Assembly: GCF_013205025.1 (NCBI RefSeq)
Contig: NZ_JABMLE010000002.1
Location: 721,675-785,674 of the forward strand
Source of the DNA: Rathayibacter sp. VKM Ac-2857
Lineage (GTDB): Bacteria > Actinomycetota > Actinomycetes > Actinomycetales > Microbacteriaceae
Direction of reading: 5' to 3'
DNA length: 64,000 nt
In this document: positions 41,351-50,288 of the stretch, one piece after another
How the letters are laid out: each line of letters begins with the position of its first letter
Position numbering within the stretch: the stretch's first letter is position 1
Program-made: the position numbers and the translations under genes
Notes under the pieces: generated by a model
The model's database searches: none
Told to the model about the DNA's origin: nothing
What the model saw: the letters and a program-made list of their open reading frames with translations, nothing else

Positions 41351-42463
41351 CTACGGGATCAGGCGCTCCGCGCGGTAGCGGTCGAACAGGGCCGTGAAGG
41401 AGTCGACGGTGCGGTGGTGCACGCCGAAGCCGGCCAGGCGCGACTTGCTGATGTCGGTGACCACCTCGATCTGCCGGCCGAGGTCGGCGTCGGTGTGCCA
41501 CCAGGAGGCGACGCGCTGGAGGTCGGGCTCGATCAGGTCGTGCTCGCGGACGAGGCGCTGCCAGACCTCGTCGGCGCCGGCCATCTGCTGCTCGAGGGGC
41601 TGCGGCTCCTCGCCGGGGCCGACGGGCTCGACGCCGAAGTGCTCGGCGATCCGCGACCACATCCAGCGCCAGCGGAAGACGTCGCCGTTGACGACGTTGA
41701 ACGCCTCGTCGCGGCCCGCCTCCGACGTCGACGCCCAGAGCATCTGCTCGGCGAGGACGGTGGAGTCGGTCATGTCGGTGAGGCCGTTCCACTGGGTGAG
41801 CGAGCCGGGGAAGACGAACGGCGTGCCCTGCGCGCGGTGGATCGACGCGGCGACGGCCAGCGTGAGGCCCATGTTCATCGCGTTGCCGACCGCGTGGCCG
41901 ATCACAGTGTGCGAGCGGTGCACCGACCAGGTGAAGCCGTCGCGCTCGGCGGCGGCGAACAGCTCGTCCTCCTGCGCGTAGTAGAAGTTGGGCGCGTCGA
42001 GGCGCTCCTCCTCCTCGTGGAACGGGGTGTCGGGCATCGCGCCCTGGCCGTACGCCTCGAACGGGCCGAGGTAGTGCTTGAGCCCTGTGACGAGCGCGAC
42101 GTGCTGGAGCGGTGCGTGCGAGAGCGCGGCGAGGAGGTCGCGGACCATGCCGCCGTTGACGGCGATGTTCTCCTCCTCCGTGGCCTGGCGCGACCAGGCG
42201 GTGAAGAAGACGTGGGTCGGCTTCTCGTCGGCGAGCACGCGGGCGAGGTCCTCGGCCGAGCGGAGGTCGGCGGAGAGCGGGGTGACGCCGGGGCGCTCGG
42301 CGATCGGCCGGCGGGAGAGGGCGGTCACGGGCCAGCCGCGCTCAGCGAGCAGGTCGACGAGGGCGGAGCCGCCGATGCCGGTGGCGCCGACCACGAGGGC
42401 GCGCTGCTCGGGAGTGGGGACCTCGGGAGTGGGGACGGTGGACGGGTCTGCTGCGGAAGTCAT
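41351..42463 (-). CDS. PRISE-type SDR (progesterone 5-beta-reductase/iridoid-synthase-like)
   Basis: This 370-residue atypical short-chain reductase has the NAD(P)-binding motif ALVVGATGIGGSALVDLLAE near residue 22. The motifs HVFFTAWSRQATEEENIAVN, HVALVTGLKHYLGPFEAYGQ and FYYAQEDELF are characteristic of the PRISE family, which reduces activated C=C bonds of enones. The YxxxK of classical SDRs is replaced by the TGLKHY Lys and a Tyr in NFYYAQED. The ATG at 42463 is preferred over a TTG at 42475. It probably detoxifies or converts a plant or microbial enone. Confidence 0.82.
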   Translation of the reverse strand: MTSAADPSTVPTPEVPTPEQRALVVGATGIGGSALVDLLAERGWPVTALSRRPIAERPGVTPLSADLRSAEDLARVLADEKPTHVFFTAWSRQATEEENIAVNGGMVRDLLAALSHAPLQHVALVTGLKHYLGPFEAYGQGAMPDTPFHEEEERLDAPNFYYAQEDELFAAAERDGFTWSVHRSHTVIGHAVGNAMNMGLTLAVAASIHRAQGTPFVFPGSLTQWNGLTDMTDSTVLAEQMLWASTSEAGRDEAFNVVNGDVFRWRWMWSRIAEHFGVEPVGPGEEPQPLEQQMAGADEVWQRLVREHDLIEPDLQRVASWWHTDADLGRQIEVVTDISKSRLAGFGVHHRTVDSFTALFDRYRAERLIP

Positions 42464-42506
42464 CCCTGAGGACAACGCGCGTCCCGGCCTGGCATTCCTG
42501 GGCGGG

Positions 42507-42893
42507 TCAGCCGACGGCGGGCAGCGGCTCGCCGTGGCCGTCGAAGGAGAGCTCGACGCCGGCCTCGGCGCACTCGCGGGCGATCAGGTCGAGGGCGTTC
42601 CAGAAGTACTGATTGCGCACCGGCCTCCGGGCGAGAGTGTTCTGCAGCGCGGACTTCGCCGAGCGCGCCGCATCGACCGCCGTCGAAGTGGCGTTCTCGT
42701 ACTGGAGCGCATCGAGGGCGGTCTCGAACGCCTCGCGGTTCTCCGGGGCGGGGTCCGCCGCGAAGGCGTTCCACGACTCCTCCACGGGAGGGCAGAGGGC
42801 CGGGTCCTGGGTCTGCCCGGGGAGCGCGCAGCCGGTGAGGAGGAGGACGGGCGCGGCGAGGAGCGCTGCCGCCGCCCTGCTCCTCCGCCTCAT
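42507..42893 (-). CDS. Small secreted lipoprotein, hypothetical
   Basis: This 128-residue protein has a lipoprotein signal peptide MRRRSRAAAALLAAPVLLLT with lipobox LTGC at about residue 22. The mature part is acidic and helical (ENREAFETALDALQYENATS, SAKSALQNTLARRPVRNQYF) with two Cys. The family is not recognised. It is divergent from the MFS gene with 61 bases between them. Confidence 0.75.
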   Translation of the reverse strand: MRRRSRAAAALLAAPVLLLTGCALPGQTQDPALCPPVEESWNAFAADPAPENREAFETALDALQYENATSTAVDAARSAKSALQNTLARRPVRNQYFWNALDLIARECAEAGVELSFDGHGEPLPAVG

Positions 42894-42954
42894 CCGGGTG
42901 AGGGTACCGGCCGTCCGGGATCGTGATGTCGGAGGCGCGGGGTAGCGTCGGTGG

Positions 42955-44139
42955 GTGCGTGCTCCGTGGAAGAACCGTGAACCCGGGGCGCGACTCCCCC
43001 GCGACGTGAAGGTCCTCGGGATCGTCGCGTTCTTCGTGATGCTGGGGTTCGGCGTCGTCGTGCCGGTGCTGCCCGTGTACGTGCGGAGCTTCGGGGTCGG
43101 CTACGTCGAGGTCGGCGCGGTGGTGTCGGCGTTCGCGCTGATGCGGCTGGTCGCGAATCCGTTCGTCGGGCCGCTCGTCGACCGGGTCGGCGAGCGCATC
43201 GTGCTGGCGGTCGGCATCGGGATCGTCGCGGTCTCCAGCGCGCTCGTCGGGCTGGCCGGCGACTACGCGCACCTGCTGCTGCTGCGCGGGGCGGGCGGGA
43301 TCGGCTCCGCGATGTTCTCGGTCGCCGCGATGACGCTGCTGCTGCGGACGGCGGATCCGGAGCGGCGGGGCCGGTCGATCGGCTTCTACCAGGGCGGGTT
43401 CCTGCTCGGCGGCATGGCGGGGCCGGCGGTCGGCGGCGTGCTGACGGCGATCTCGCTGACCGCTCCCTTCTTCTTCTACGCGGGCACGCTCGCGATCGCG
43501 GGGATCGTCGGGCTGGTGCTGTTGCAGCGGCCGGACCGGGAGGCCGACGCGAAGGCGGCGACCGCGGTCGCCAAGCCGATGCGCGAGGTGGCCCGTGATC
43601 GCCGCTATCAGAGCGCGGTGCTCGCGAACTTCGCGCTCGGCTGGTCGGCGATGGGCGTGCGCGCGACGCTCGTGCCGGTGCTCGTCGTCGAGGGGCTGGG
43701 CGACGAGCCGGCCTGGACGGGGATCGCCTTCGCGATCGCGGCGGTGGTGCAGACGATCGCGCTGGCGCCGGCCGGGCGCTTCGTCGATACGGTCGGGCGG
43801 CGGCCCGCGCTGATCGGCGGGTTCGCCGTCGCGGCCGTCGCGATGCTGGCGATGCCGCTGGTGCACGAGCTGTGGCTGCTGATCGCGCTGCTCTGCGTGT
43901 ACGGAGCGGCGGCCGCGTTCATGGGGACGGCGCCCGGTGCGCTCGTCGGCGACGCGGCGGGCGAGCGCGGCGGGAAGCCGGTGTCGTTCTTCCAGGCGGC
44001 GTCGGACCTCGGCGGGGTCGTCGGGCCGCTGCTGGCGGGCGCGCTCGCGGACGCGGCGTCGCCGACGGCGGCGTTCGCCTCGGCGTTCGTGCTGCTCGGG
44101 CTGACCGCGGTGGTCGGGCTGCGCGTGCCGCGGCGCTGA
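42955..44139 (+). CDS. MFS efflux transporter
   Basis: The 394-residue membrane protein has twelve predicted helices. The first is VKVLGIVAFFVMLGFGVVVP. The loop 2-3 motif appears as NPFVGPLVDRVGERIV, a good match to motif A of the drug:H+ antiporters. GGAGGIGSAMFSVAAMTLLL matches motif C-like sequences in helix 5. A drug or metabolite exporter is likely, with unknown substrate. The start is a GTG at 42955 without a strong ribosome site. It is followed by the large tandem-repeat block. Confidence 0.85.
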   Translation: MRAPWKNREPGARLPRDVKVLGIVAFFVMLGFGVVVPVLPVYVRSFGVGYVEVGAVVSAFALMRLVANPFVGPLVDRVGERIVLAVGIGIVAVSSALVGLAGDYAHLLLLRGAGGIGSAMFSVAAMTLLLRTADPERRGRSIGFYQGGFLLGGMAGPAVGGVLTAISLTAPFFFYAGTLAIAGIVGLVLLQRPDREADAKAATAVAKPMREVARDRRYQSAVLANFALGWSAMGVRATLVPVLVVEGLGDEPAWTGIAFAIAAVVQTIALAPAGRFVDTVGRRPALIGGFAVAAVAMLAMPLVHELWLLIALLCVYGAAAAFMGTAPGALVGDAAGERGGKPVSFFQAASDLGGVVGPLLAGALADAASPTAAFASAFVLLGLTAVVGLRVPRR

Positions 44140-44175
44140 GCCACGCGGGATCTCCTGGGAAGAGACGCCCGCAGG

Positions 44176-45052
44176 CATGCTGGTCGAGGAGCCGCGGAGC
44201 GGCGTATCGAGACCCGCCGTGACCAGCAGGCCGGGTCTGCAGACCACCGTCGGACGCTGGTGGATCTCGATACGCCCGCTGCGCGGGCTACTCGATCAGC
44301 ATGCAAGAGGGCACGCCGGTGAGGCGTCCCGCACTGGTCGAGGCGTCCAGCAGCACCTGGACGCCTCGACCGTTCGAGGACGTCTCGGCGCGAGCATGCT
44401 GGTCGAGTAGCCGCGGAGCGGCGTATCGAGACCCGCCGTGACCAGCAGGCCGAGTCTGCAGACCATCCGTACGGCACTGGTGGATCTCGATACGCCCGCT
44501 GCGCGGACTACTCGATCAGCATGCACGAGGGCACGCCGGTGAGGCGTCCCGCACTGGTCGAGGCGTCCAGCAGCACCTGGACGCCTCGACCGTTCGAGGA
44601 CGTCTCGCCGCGAGCATGCCGGTCGAGTAGCCGCGGAGCGGCGTATCGAGACCCGCCGTGACCAGCAGGCCGAGTATGCAGACCACCGCCGGACGCTGGT
44701 GGATCTCGATACGCCCGCTGCGCGGGCTACTCGATCAGCATGCACGAGGGCACGCCGGTGAGGCGTCCCGCACTGGTCGAGGCGTCCAGCAGCACCTGGA
44801 CGCCTCGACCGTTCGAGGACGTCTCGCCGTGAGCATGCCGGTCGAGTAGCCGCGGAGCGGCGTATCGAGACCCGCCGTGACCAGCAGGCCGAGTCTGCAG
44901 ACCACCGCCGGACGCTGGTGGATCTCGATACGCCCGCTGCGCGGGCTACTCGATCAGCATGCACGAGGGCACGCCGGTGAGGCGTCCCGCACTGGTCGAG
45001 GCGTCCAGCAGCACCTGGACGCCTCGACCGTTCGAGGACGCCTCGGCGTGAG
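44176..45052. repeat. Four tandem 219-bp units, each with a composite palindrome and a 15-bp hairpin
   Basis: Units begin at 44176, 44395, 44615 and 44834, and the array ends at 45052 (periods 219, 220, 219, 219). Each has the composite arm pair (catgctggtcgag ... ctactcgatcagcatg) and then a perfect hairpin, ggtcgaggcgtccag/ctggacgcctcgacc with a six-base loop. Units differ at only a few positions. The array lies between convergent genes (MFS and aldolase) and fills almost the whole gap. Confidence 0.95.
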
Positions 45053-45057
45053 CATGG

Positions 45058-46119
45058 TCAGGTGTTGCGGCCGCGGGCGTCGACGGGCCAGGTGGCGGTG
45101 GTGCCGTCGGCGCGGAGGACGCGGTAGTCGTCGGCGAGGTTGACGGCGACGCAGACGTGGTTGGGGGCGATGCGGATCCGGGTGCCGAGCGGCAGGTCGA
45201 CGCCGGTGATGGTCGCGTGGTGCTCCGAGAGGACGGTGATGCGCGCCTCCGGGTGCTCGAGCAGGCGGCCGAAGCCGGTCGAGGCGGCGCCGCGGTCGGA
45301 GGAGAGCACCTTGCTGCCGGCGTCGGCGATCAGGTGGTCGTCGCGGCGGGCGACGATCGTCGCGAGCACGGTGACGGCGATCGACTCCGGGCCGATGGTG
45401 CCGATCTCCCACTGCTGCGCGTCGCCGAGGGCCGAGACGCCCGGGCGCAGCTCGGTGAGCACCGTGGCGTCGGCGAACTCGAGGGACGGGGTGGAGCCTC
45501 CGCTGATCACGCGGGCCGGGACTCCGGCGTCGGCGAGCGACGCGGCCGCGGCCGAGAGCGCGGCGGCCTCGTCGCGGGCCGCGGCCCGGCGGCCGTCGAG
45601 GGCGTAGCTGTGGCCCGGGAAGGTGAAGACCCCGACCACGTCGAGCCCGGCCTCGGCCGCGGCGGCGGCCACCGCGCCGGCCTCCTGCGGCGGCACTCCG
45701 CTGCGGTGGTGGCCGGAGTCGACCTCGACGACGACCTCGAGGCCCGCCGGAACCGCCGCGGCGAGGCGGTGCGCCGACTCCGCGGAGTCGACGCCGACCC
45801 GGACCCGCGCCCGCTCGAGCACGCCCCGCAGCCGGGCGGCACGCTCGGCGTCGAGCCAGAGCGGGTAGGCGATGAAGAGGTCCTCGACGCCGCCGGCCGC
45901 GAAGACCTCGGCCTCCGACACGGTCGCGACGGTCAGGCCGACCGCACCCGCCGCGAGCTGCCGCCGGGCGATCTCGAGCGACTTGTGCGTCTTGGCGTGC
46001 GGGCGCAGCGCGACACCGCGCTCGCGGGCCGAGCGGGCGGTGGCCGCGATGTTGCGGTCGAGGACCGCCTCGTCGAGGACGAGCGAGGGCGTGGGGACGC
46101 TGTCCGGAATGCGAGGCAT
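45058..46119 (-). CDS. D-threonine aldolase / D-serine dehydratase-like PLP enzyme
   Basis: This 353-residue fold-type III PLP enzyme has the alanine-racemase-like N-terminal barrel. The PLP lysine lies in RPHAKTHKS (Lys43), and the C-terminal metal-site motif NHVCVAVNL gives the His and Cys ligands. The family cleaves beta-hydroxy-D-amino acids (D-threonine aldolase) or deaminates D-serine. The sequence alone does not choose between them. The ATG at 46119 begins MPRIPDSVPTPSLVLDE, the normal start for the group. The stop is only six bases from the tandem-repeat array. Confidence 0.87.
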   Translation of the reverse strand: MPRIPDSVPTPSLVLDEAVLDRNIAATARSARERGVALRPHAKTHKSLEIARRQLAAGAVGLTVATVSEAEVFAAGGVEDLFIAYPLWLDAERAARLRGVLERARVRVGVDSAESAHRLAAAVPAGLEVVVEVDSGHHRSGVPPQEAGAVAAAAAEAGLDVVGVFTFPGHSYALDGRRAAARDEAAALSAAAASLADAGVPARVISGGSTPSLEFADATVLTELRPGVSALGDAQQWEIGTIGPESIAVTVLATIVARRDDHLIADAGSKVLSSDRGAASTGFGRLLEHPEARITVLSEHHATITGVDLPLGTRIRIAPNHVCVAVNLADDYRVLRADGTTATWPVDARGRNT

Positions 46120-46215
46120 GGCGCGATCATAGGGCGGCTCTCCTCTACGGTGAAAGGAGACGACGAGCGGCGGGGGCGGCGCCTCGACCGAGCCGGAGAC
46201 GCGAAGGAGCGCCGC

Positions 46216-46704
46216 ATGCGCGAGCAGGAAGCCCGATCCCACCACGAGGACTCCGCGGCGCGCGCGGCCTCCTTCGGTCAGGGCATGCTGGCCGCGACCT
46301 ACGCGCTCCGGCACGAGAAGGGCCTCGACGTCGTCTTCCTGCTCCGCGGCACCGGCCCCGACTTCCTGATCGGGATGGGCGCCGCCTCGGACGACTTCCG
46401 CTCGGTCCTCTCGATCGGCCTCGACAGCCGCGACGGGGTGCTCCGCCCCACCGCGAGTCACACGATCGACGGCCGCCGCCGCGGAATCCCCGCCCGCGTG
46501 GTCTTCCGGAGCGACGGGGCGCTGGTCGTCGAGGCGAGCCCGCTGCCGCTGCGCGACCGGCCCGCGTCGCTGAAGTGCTGGTCGTTCGTCCGCTCGGGCG
46601 AGGACGAGCACTACTCCGACGTGGTGGGCTTCGTCGCCCCGGCGCTCGCCGACCTGCCGCCCGTGCCGCTGAAGACGCGACCGCGGGCTCAGGCGCGCCG
46701 CTAG
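46216..46704 (+). CDS. Hypothetical protein
   Basis: This 162-residue soluble protein has AAGGAG eight bases before the ATG at 46216. Visible blocks are ASFGQGMLAATYALRHEKGL, DVVFLLRGTGPDFLIGMGAA and LKCWSFVRSGEDEHYSDVVG. They suggest a compact alpha/beta domain of unknown function. No signal peptide or catalytic motif was recognised. It is divergent from the aldolase gene. Confidence 0.65.
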   Translation: MREQEARSHHEDSAARAASFGQGMLAATYALRHEKGLDVVFLLRGTGPDFLIGMGAASDDFRSVLSIGLDSRDGVLRPTASHTIDGRRRGIPARVVFRSDGALVVEASPLPLRDRPASLKCWSFVRSGEDEHYSDVVGFVAPALADLPPVPLKTRPRAQARR

Positions 46705-46760
46705 GGTGTGCTCAGACCGGTCCGCCGCCGGTCGCCCGCGCCGACGGAAGGCCGAGCTCC

Positions 46761-47327
46761 ATGGATCCCGACGACTCCCCGACCCTCGAGCAGACGCCGC
46801 CCCAGCGCCGGATCGTCACCACCCGCACCGGCGCCGTGGTCGCGGTCGGCGTGCTCGGCGCGGTGATGCGCACCGAGGGCGCCATCTACGGAACGGTGCT
46901 CTCGATCACGCTGATCGCCGTCGGCTGGAACGACGACACCGACCTCGACGTCCTGCTCTTCCTGCTCGGCTCGGTGACCGTGTTCTGGATCGCGCACCTG
47001 TACTCCGGGACGATCGCGCGCCTCCCGGAGTCGGATCCGACTCCGCGCACCGTGCTCGCCGCCGTGCGGGACACCGCCCGGCACTCGATCGGGATGATCG
47101 CCGCGATGATCGTGCCGGCGCTGCTGCTCGCGCTCGGGCCGCTCGGGCTGGTGGAGGAGTACACGGCCTACTACCTGGCGCTCGGGGCCGGAGTGGTGAT
47201 CCTCGCCGTGCTCGGCTACCTGATGTCGGCGCGGCGCGGCAGCTCGTGGCAGCGGCGGGTGCTCAGCGCGCTCGTGACGACGCTGCTCGGGTTCGTCGTG
47301 GTGTGGCTGAGCACGCTGGTGCACTGA
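46761..47327 (+). CDS. Hypothetical membrane protein
   Basis: The 188-residue protein has about five predicted membrane segments (VVAVGVLGAVMRTEGAIYGT, LLFLLGSVTVFWIAHLYSGT, SIGMIAAMIVPALLLALGPL and two more near the end). It lies 56 bases after the previous gene on the same strand. The last codons and the stop (LVH-stop) form the first copy of a 16-bp tandem repeat. The family is not recognised. Confidence 0.65.
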   Translation: MDPDDSPTLEQTPPQRRIVTTRTGAVVAVGVLGAVMRTEGAIYGTVLSITLIAVGWNDDTDLDVLLFLLGSVTVFWIAHLYSGTIARLPESDPTPRTVLAAVRDTARHSIGMIAAMIVPALLLALGPLGLVEEYTAYYLALGAGVVILAVLGYLMSARRGSSWQRRVLSALVTTLLGFVVVWLSTLVH

Positions 47328-47392
47328 ACTGCTGGTGCACTGAACTGCTGGTGCACTGAACTGCTGGTGCACTGAACTGCTGGTGCACTGAA
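47315..47392. repeat. Five tandem 16-bp repeats over a stop codon
   Basis: gctggtgcactgaact is repeated at 47315, 47331, 47347, 47363 and 47379 (last copy truncated). The first copy encodes the end of the membrane protein and its TGA, so every copy supplies an in-register stop. Confidence 0.9.
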
Positions 47393-47432
47393 TCGCTCGA
47401 CTCGCGGCGGGGGCGGCTGCCAGGCTGACGGG

Positions 47433-48401
47433 ATGACCTCTCAGCCCTCCGCGCTCCGCCCCTTCGGCCCCTCGGGCGCCACGGTGACCCGGCTCACCCT
47501 CGGCACCTCCTGGAACCCCGACCGCGTCGGCTCGCTCGACACGGTGCCCGCACTCGAGCGCGTGCTCGACTCCGGCGCCGGCCGCCCCGTCTCGGTGATC
47601 GACACCTCCAACGAGTACGCGCTCGGGCACAGCGAGCGGCTGATCGGCGAGGCGCTGCGGGCGCGCGGCGGGGTCCCGGAGGGGATCACCGTCGTCACGA
47701 AGCTCGACCGCGACCCGGAGACCGGCAGCTACTCGGCCGAGCGGATGCGCCGCAGCCTCGACGAGAGCCGCGAGCGCCTGGGCATGGACGTGCTGCCGCT
47801 GCTCTACCTGCACGACCCGGAGCGGATCTCGTACGACGAGGCCTTCGCCGAGGACGGGCCCGTGCGCGCGCTCGTCGCGATGAAGGAGGCCGGCGTCGCG
47901 CTCTCGATCGGCATCTCGGGCGGGCCGGCGCCGATGCTGCGCCACTACGTCGACACCGGGCTCTTCGACGCCGTGATCACGCACAACCGGTTCACGCTGG
48001 TCGACCGCTCCTCCGAGGAGCTGATCGACGCCTCCGTCGCGCGCGGCGTCGTCGTGGTGAACGCCGCCGTCTACGGGGGCGGGGCGCTCGCGCGCTGGCC
48101 GGAGCCGGTCCGCACCTACGCCTACGCGCCCGCGCCGCAGGAGATCGTCGACGCGGTCGCCGCCATGGGCGAGGCCTGCGAGCGGGCCGGCGTGCCGCTG
48201 GCCGCCGCCGCCCTGCAGTTCTCGACCCGCGACCCGCGGGTGACGACGACGGTGGTCGGCGCGACGAGCGCGGAGCACTACGACGCGTTCGTCGCGGACG
48301 ACGCGCTCGACATCCCCGACGCGCTGTTCGAGGAGCTGGAGTCGCTCGCGCCGCCGAGCTCGGTCTGGCAGGAGGCGCCGGGGGCGACCTGGCCGCGCTG
48401 A
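47433..48401 (+). CDS. Aldo/keto reductase
   Basis: This 322-residue NADP(H) oxidoreductase has a TIM-barrel fold. The catalytic tetrad is visible as Asp and Tyr in IDTSNEYALGHSE, Lys in VVTKLDRD and His in LYLHDPE. The pattern, with GISGGPAPMLRHYVDTGLFD, resembles the D-threo-aldose 1-dehydrogenase/L-fucose dehydrogenase branch, so a sugar substrate is plausible. The ATG is at 47433. The gap to the next gene is 87 bases. Confidence 0.88.
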   Translation: MTSQPSALRPFGPSGATVTRLTLGTSWNPDRVGSLDTVPALERVLDSGAGRPVSVIDTSNEYALGHSERLIGEALRARGGVPEGITVVTKLDRDPETGSYSAERMRRSLDESRERLGMDVLPLLYLHDPERISYDEAFAEDGPVRALVAMKEAGVALSIGISGGPAPMLRHYVDTGLFDAVITHNRFTLVDRSSEELIDASVARGVVVVNAAVYGGGALARWPEPVRTYAYAPAPQEIVDAVAAMGEACERAGVPLAAAALQFSTRDPRVTTTVVGATSAEHYDAFVADDALDIPDALFEELESLAPPSSVWQEAPGATWPR

Positions 48402-48488
48402 GCGACGGCGGGGCGTCGGCGGGGCGTCGGCGGACGCGCGAGGGGCAACAGCGGGCATACCCGGGCCGCTCCGTCGGTTGGGCCTGGG

Positions 48489-49586
48489 GTGACCGACACG
48501 ACTGATACCCCTACCGACTCCCCCGCCCTCTTCCAGCCGCTGACCCTCCGCTCGCGCACCGCGCGCAACCGCGTCTGGGCCGCTCCGATGTGCCAGTACT
48601 CCGTGGAGGCGCAGGACGGCGTGCCGACGCCGTGGCACCTCGTTCACCTCGGCTCGCTCGCGCGCGGCGGCGCGGGGGTCGTGATCGTCGAGGCGACCGG
48701 CGTCGTTCCCGAGGGGCGGATCAGCCCCTGGGACACCGGGCTCTGGAACGACGTGCAGCAGGCGGCCTGGGGTCCGATCGTCGACTTCGTGCACGGGCAG
48801 GGCGCGCTCGCGGGCATCCAGCTCGCGCACGCCGGCCGCAAGGCGTCGACCTACCGCGAGTGGAGCGGGCGCGGCTCCGTGCCCGTCGACGAGGGCGGCT
48901 GGGAGACGGTCGCCCCCTCCGCCGTGGCGTTCGAGGGCTACGCGACACCTCGCGCGCTCGACGCGGAGGAGTTGCCGGGCCTCGTCGAGGCGTTCCGCGC
49001 CTCCGCCCGCCGCGCCGTGGACGCGGGCTTCGACGTGATCGAATTGCACGCGGCGCACGGCTACCTGCTGCACCAGTTCCTCTCGCCGCTCTCGAACCAC
49101 CGCGAGGACGCCTACGGCGGCTCGCTGGAGAACCGCGCGCGGCTCCTGCTCGAGGTCGTCCGCGCGGTGCGGGCTGAGATCGGCGAGCTGCCGCTGCTGG
49201 TGCGCTTCTCCGCCACCGACTGGGCCGAGGGCGGCTGGACGCTCGAGGAGACGATCGCGGTCTCGGAGTGGGCGCGCGACGAGGGAGTCGACCTCTTCGA
49301 CGTCTCGACCGGCGGACTCGTGAAGGGGACCGACATCCCGGTGGCGCCGCTCTACCAGGTGCCGTTCGCGCGCGAGGTGGGCCGGGCGACCGGCGCTCCC
49401 GTGGGCGCGGTGGGGCTGATCACGACGGCCGAGCAGGCCGAGGGAGTGGTGGCCGGCGGCGACGCGGACGTGGTGCTGCTGGCGCGCGAGCTGTTGCGCG
49501 ACCCGCACGCTCCGTCGCGGATGGCGCGGGAGCTGGGGGCTCCGCTGGGGCTGGTGCCGCCGCAGTACGCGCGGGCCTGGCGCTGA
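48489..49586 (+). CDS. Old yellow enzyme family NADH:flavin oxidoreductase (YqjM-like)
   Basis: The 365-residue FMN enzyme reduces activated alkenes such as enones. The N-terminus has RNRVWAAPMCQYSVEAQDGV with the YqjM-type Cys, then QLAHAGRKAS and the FDVIELHAAHGYLLHQFLSP block with FMN and substrate-binding His residues. SNHREDAYGGSLENRARLLL follows. The GTG at 48489 is the start. It lies just after an aldo/keto reductase on the same strand and converges on the small acidic gene across a strong hairpin. Confidence 0.9.
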   Translation: MTDTTDTPTDSPALFQPLTLRSRTARNRVWAAPMCQYSVEAQDGVPTPWHLVHLGSLARGGAGVVIVEATGVVPEGRISPWDTGLWNDVQQAAWGPIVDFVHGQGALAGIQLAHAGRKASTYREWSGRGSVPVDEGGWETVAPSAVAFEGYATPRALDAEELPGLVEAFRASARRAVDAGFDVIELHAAHGYLLHQFLSPLSNHREDAYGGSLENRARLLLEVVRAVRAEIGELPLLVRFSATDWAEGGWTLEETIAVSEWARDEGVDLFDVSTGGLVKGTDIPVAPLYQVPFAREVGRATGAPVGAVGLITTAEQAEGVVAGGDADVVLLARELLRDPHAPSRMARELGAPLGLVPPQYARAWR

Positions 49587-49596
49587 GGCGGGCATG

Positions 49597-49635
49597 ACGA
49601 AGGGCCGGACGCAGTGCTGCGGTCCGGCCCTTCGT
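49597..49635. terminator. Bidirectional terminator hairpin
   Basis: acgaagggccggac (49597-49610) pairs perfectly with gtccggcccttcgt (49622-49635). It lies between the convergent OYE gene and the 57-residue gene and can serve both. Confidence 0.85.
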
Positions 49636-49652
49636 GGTGGTGCTGAGTGCTG

Positions 49653-49826
49653 CTACTTCTCGTCGGCCTCGCCCTCGGAGTCGCTCGGGGCGTCCTCCTC
49701 GGGGTTGAAGTGCGAGTCGCCCGAGACGCCCAGGGCGATCCCGTCCTCGGAGTCGGGGATGGTGCCCTCGGTGCCCAGGCCGTCGGTCTCAGGAGTCCCG
49801 GAGTCCGGGGTGCTGTCGTCGGACAT
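49653..49826 (-). CDS. Small acidic hypothetical protein (57 residues)
   Basis: The frame MSDDSTPDSGTPETDGLGTE to ...DAPSDSEGEADEK-stop is highly acidic (many Asp and Glu) with no Lys except the last residue, and is probably disordered. It lies six bases beyond the SRPBCC gene's stop on the same strand, so it is likely co-transcribed, and it is closed by a strong hairpin. Proteins like this are common small ORFs in Microbacteriaceae. The role is unknown. Coding is supported by the clean start, stop and operon position. Confidence 0.65.
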   Translation of the reverse strand: MSDDSTPDSGTPETDGLGTEGTIPDSEDGIALGVSGDSHFNPEEDAPSDSEGEADEK

Positions 49827-49832
49827 CGGGGC

Positions 49833-50288
49833 TCAGGCCTCGACGTCGCCGCGCCAGGCGCCGTCCGGCGAGCCCTTGGACTCGATGTACTCCTTGAAGT
49901 TCTTGAGGTCCTTCTTGACCGCGTGGCTGCCGGCGCCGACGAGCGAGCCGACGGTCTCGAGGAAGCCCTCGGGCTCCCAGTCGAGCTGCACGGTGACGCG
50001 GGTCTCGGTGTCCGAGAGCTTGTGGAAGGTGACGACGCCGGCGTGGTCGGTCTCGCCGCCGGTGCTGTTCCAGGCGACGCGCTCGTCGGGGTGCTGCTCG
50101 GTGATGTTGGCCTCGAACTCGCGCTCGACGGGGCCGACCTTGACCTTCCAGACGGTCAGGACGTCGGTGACCTGCTGGATCGACTCGACCTCGTCGAGGA
50201 ACTTGGGGAACTCCTCGAACTGGGTCCACTGGTTGTACGCGACGGACACGGGGACGTTGACGTCGACGGTCTCGATGATCTGCGACAC
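49833..50288 (-). CDS. SRPBCC-family (polyketide cyclase/dehydrase-type) protein
   Basis: This 151-residue protein has the START/Bet-v1-like fold: the N-terminal strand SQIIETVDVNVPVSVAYNQW, then TQFEEFPKFLDEVESIQQV, VGPVEREFEANITEQHPDER and the long C-terminal helix. The pattern matches bacterial SRPBCC proteins that bind a hydrophobic ligand. No enzymatic role can be assigned. The stop is followed by the 57-residue gene. AGGAG lies before the start codon at 50288 (GTG). Confidence 0.85.
   Translation of the reverse strand: MSQIIETVDVNVPVSVAYNQWTQFEEFPKFLDEVESIQQVTDVLTVWKVKVGPVEREFEANITEQHPDERVAWNSTGGETDHAGVVTFHKLSDTETRVTVQLDWEPEGFLETVGSLVGAGSHAVKKDLKNFKEYIESKGSPDGAWRGDVEA

Noticed and set aside
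38895..41792. A 965-residue minus-strand frame across the GH92 gene
   Set aside because: It is a GC-rich shadow frame made of Arg/Ala/Pro/His runs. The real GH92 protein lies in another frame on the same strand with all family motifs.
44176..45052. CRISPR array
   Set aside because: The repeat unit is 219 bp, copies are adjacent without unique spacers, and no cas gene is present.
46701..49595. A 964-residue minus-strand frame opposite four plus-strand genes
   Set aside because: It is full of His, Arg, Gln and Asp runs with no domain and is antisense to well-supported genes (membrane protein, aldo/keto reductase, OYE).
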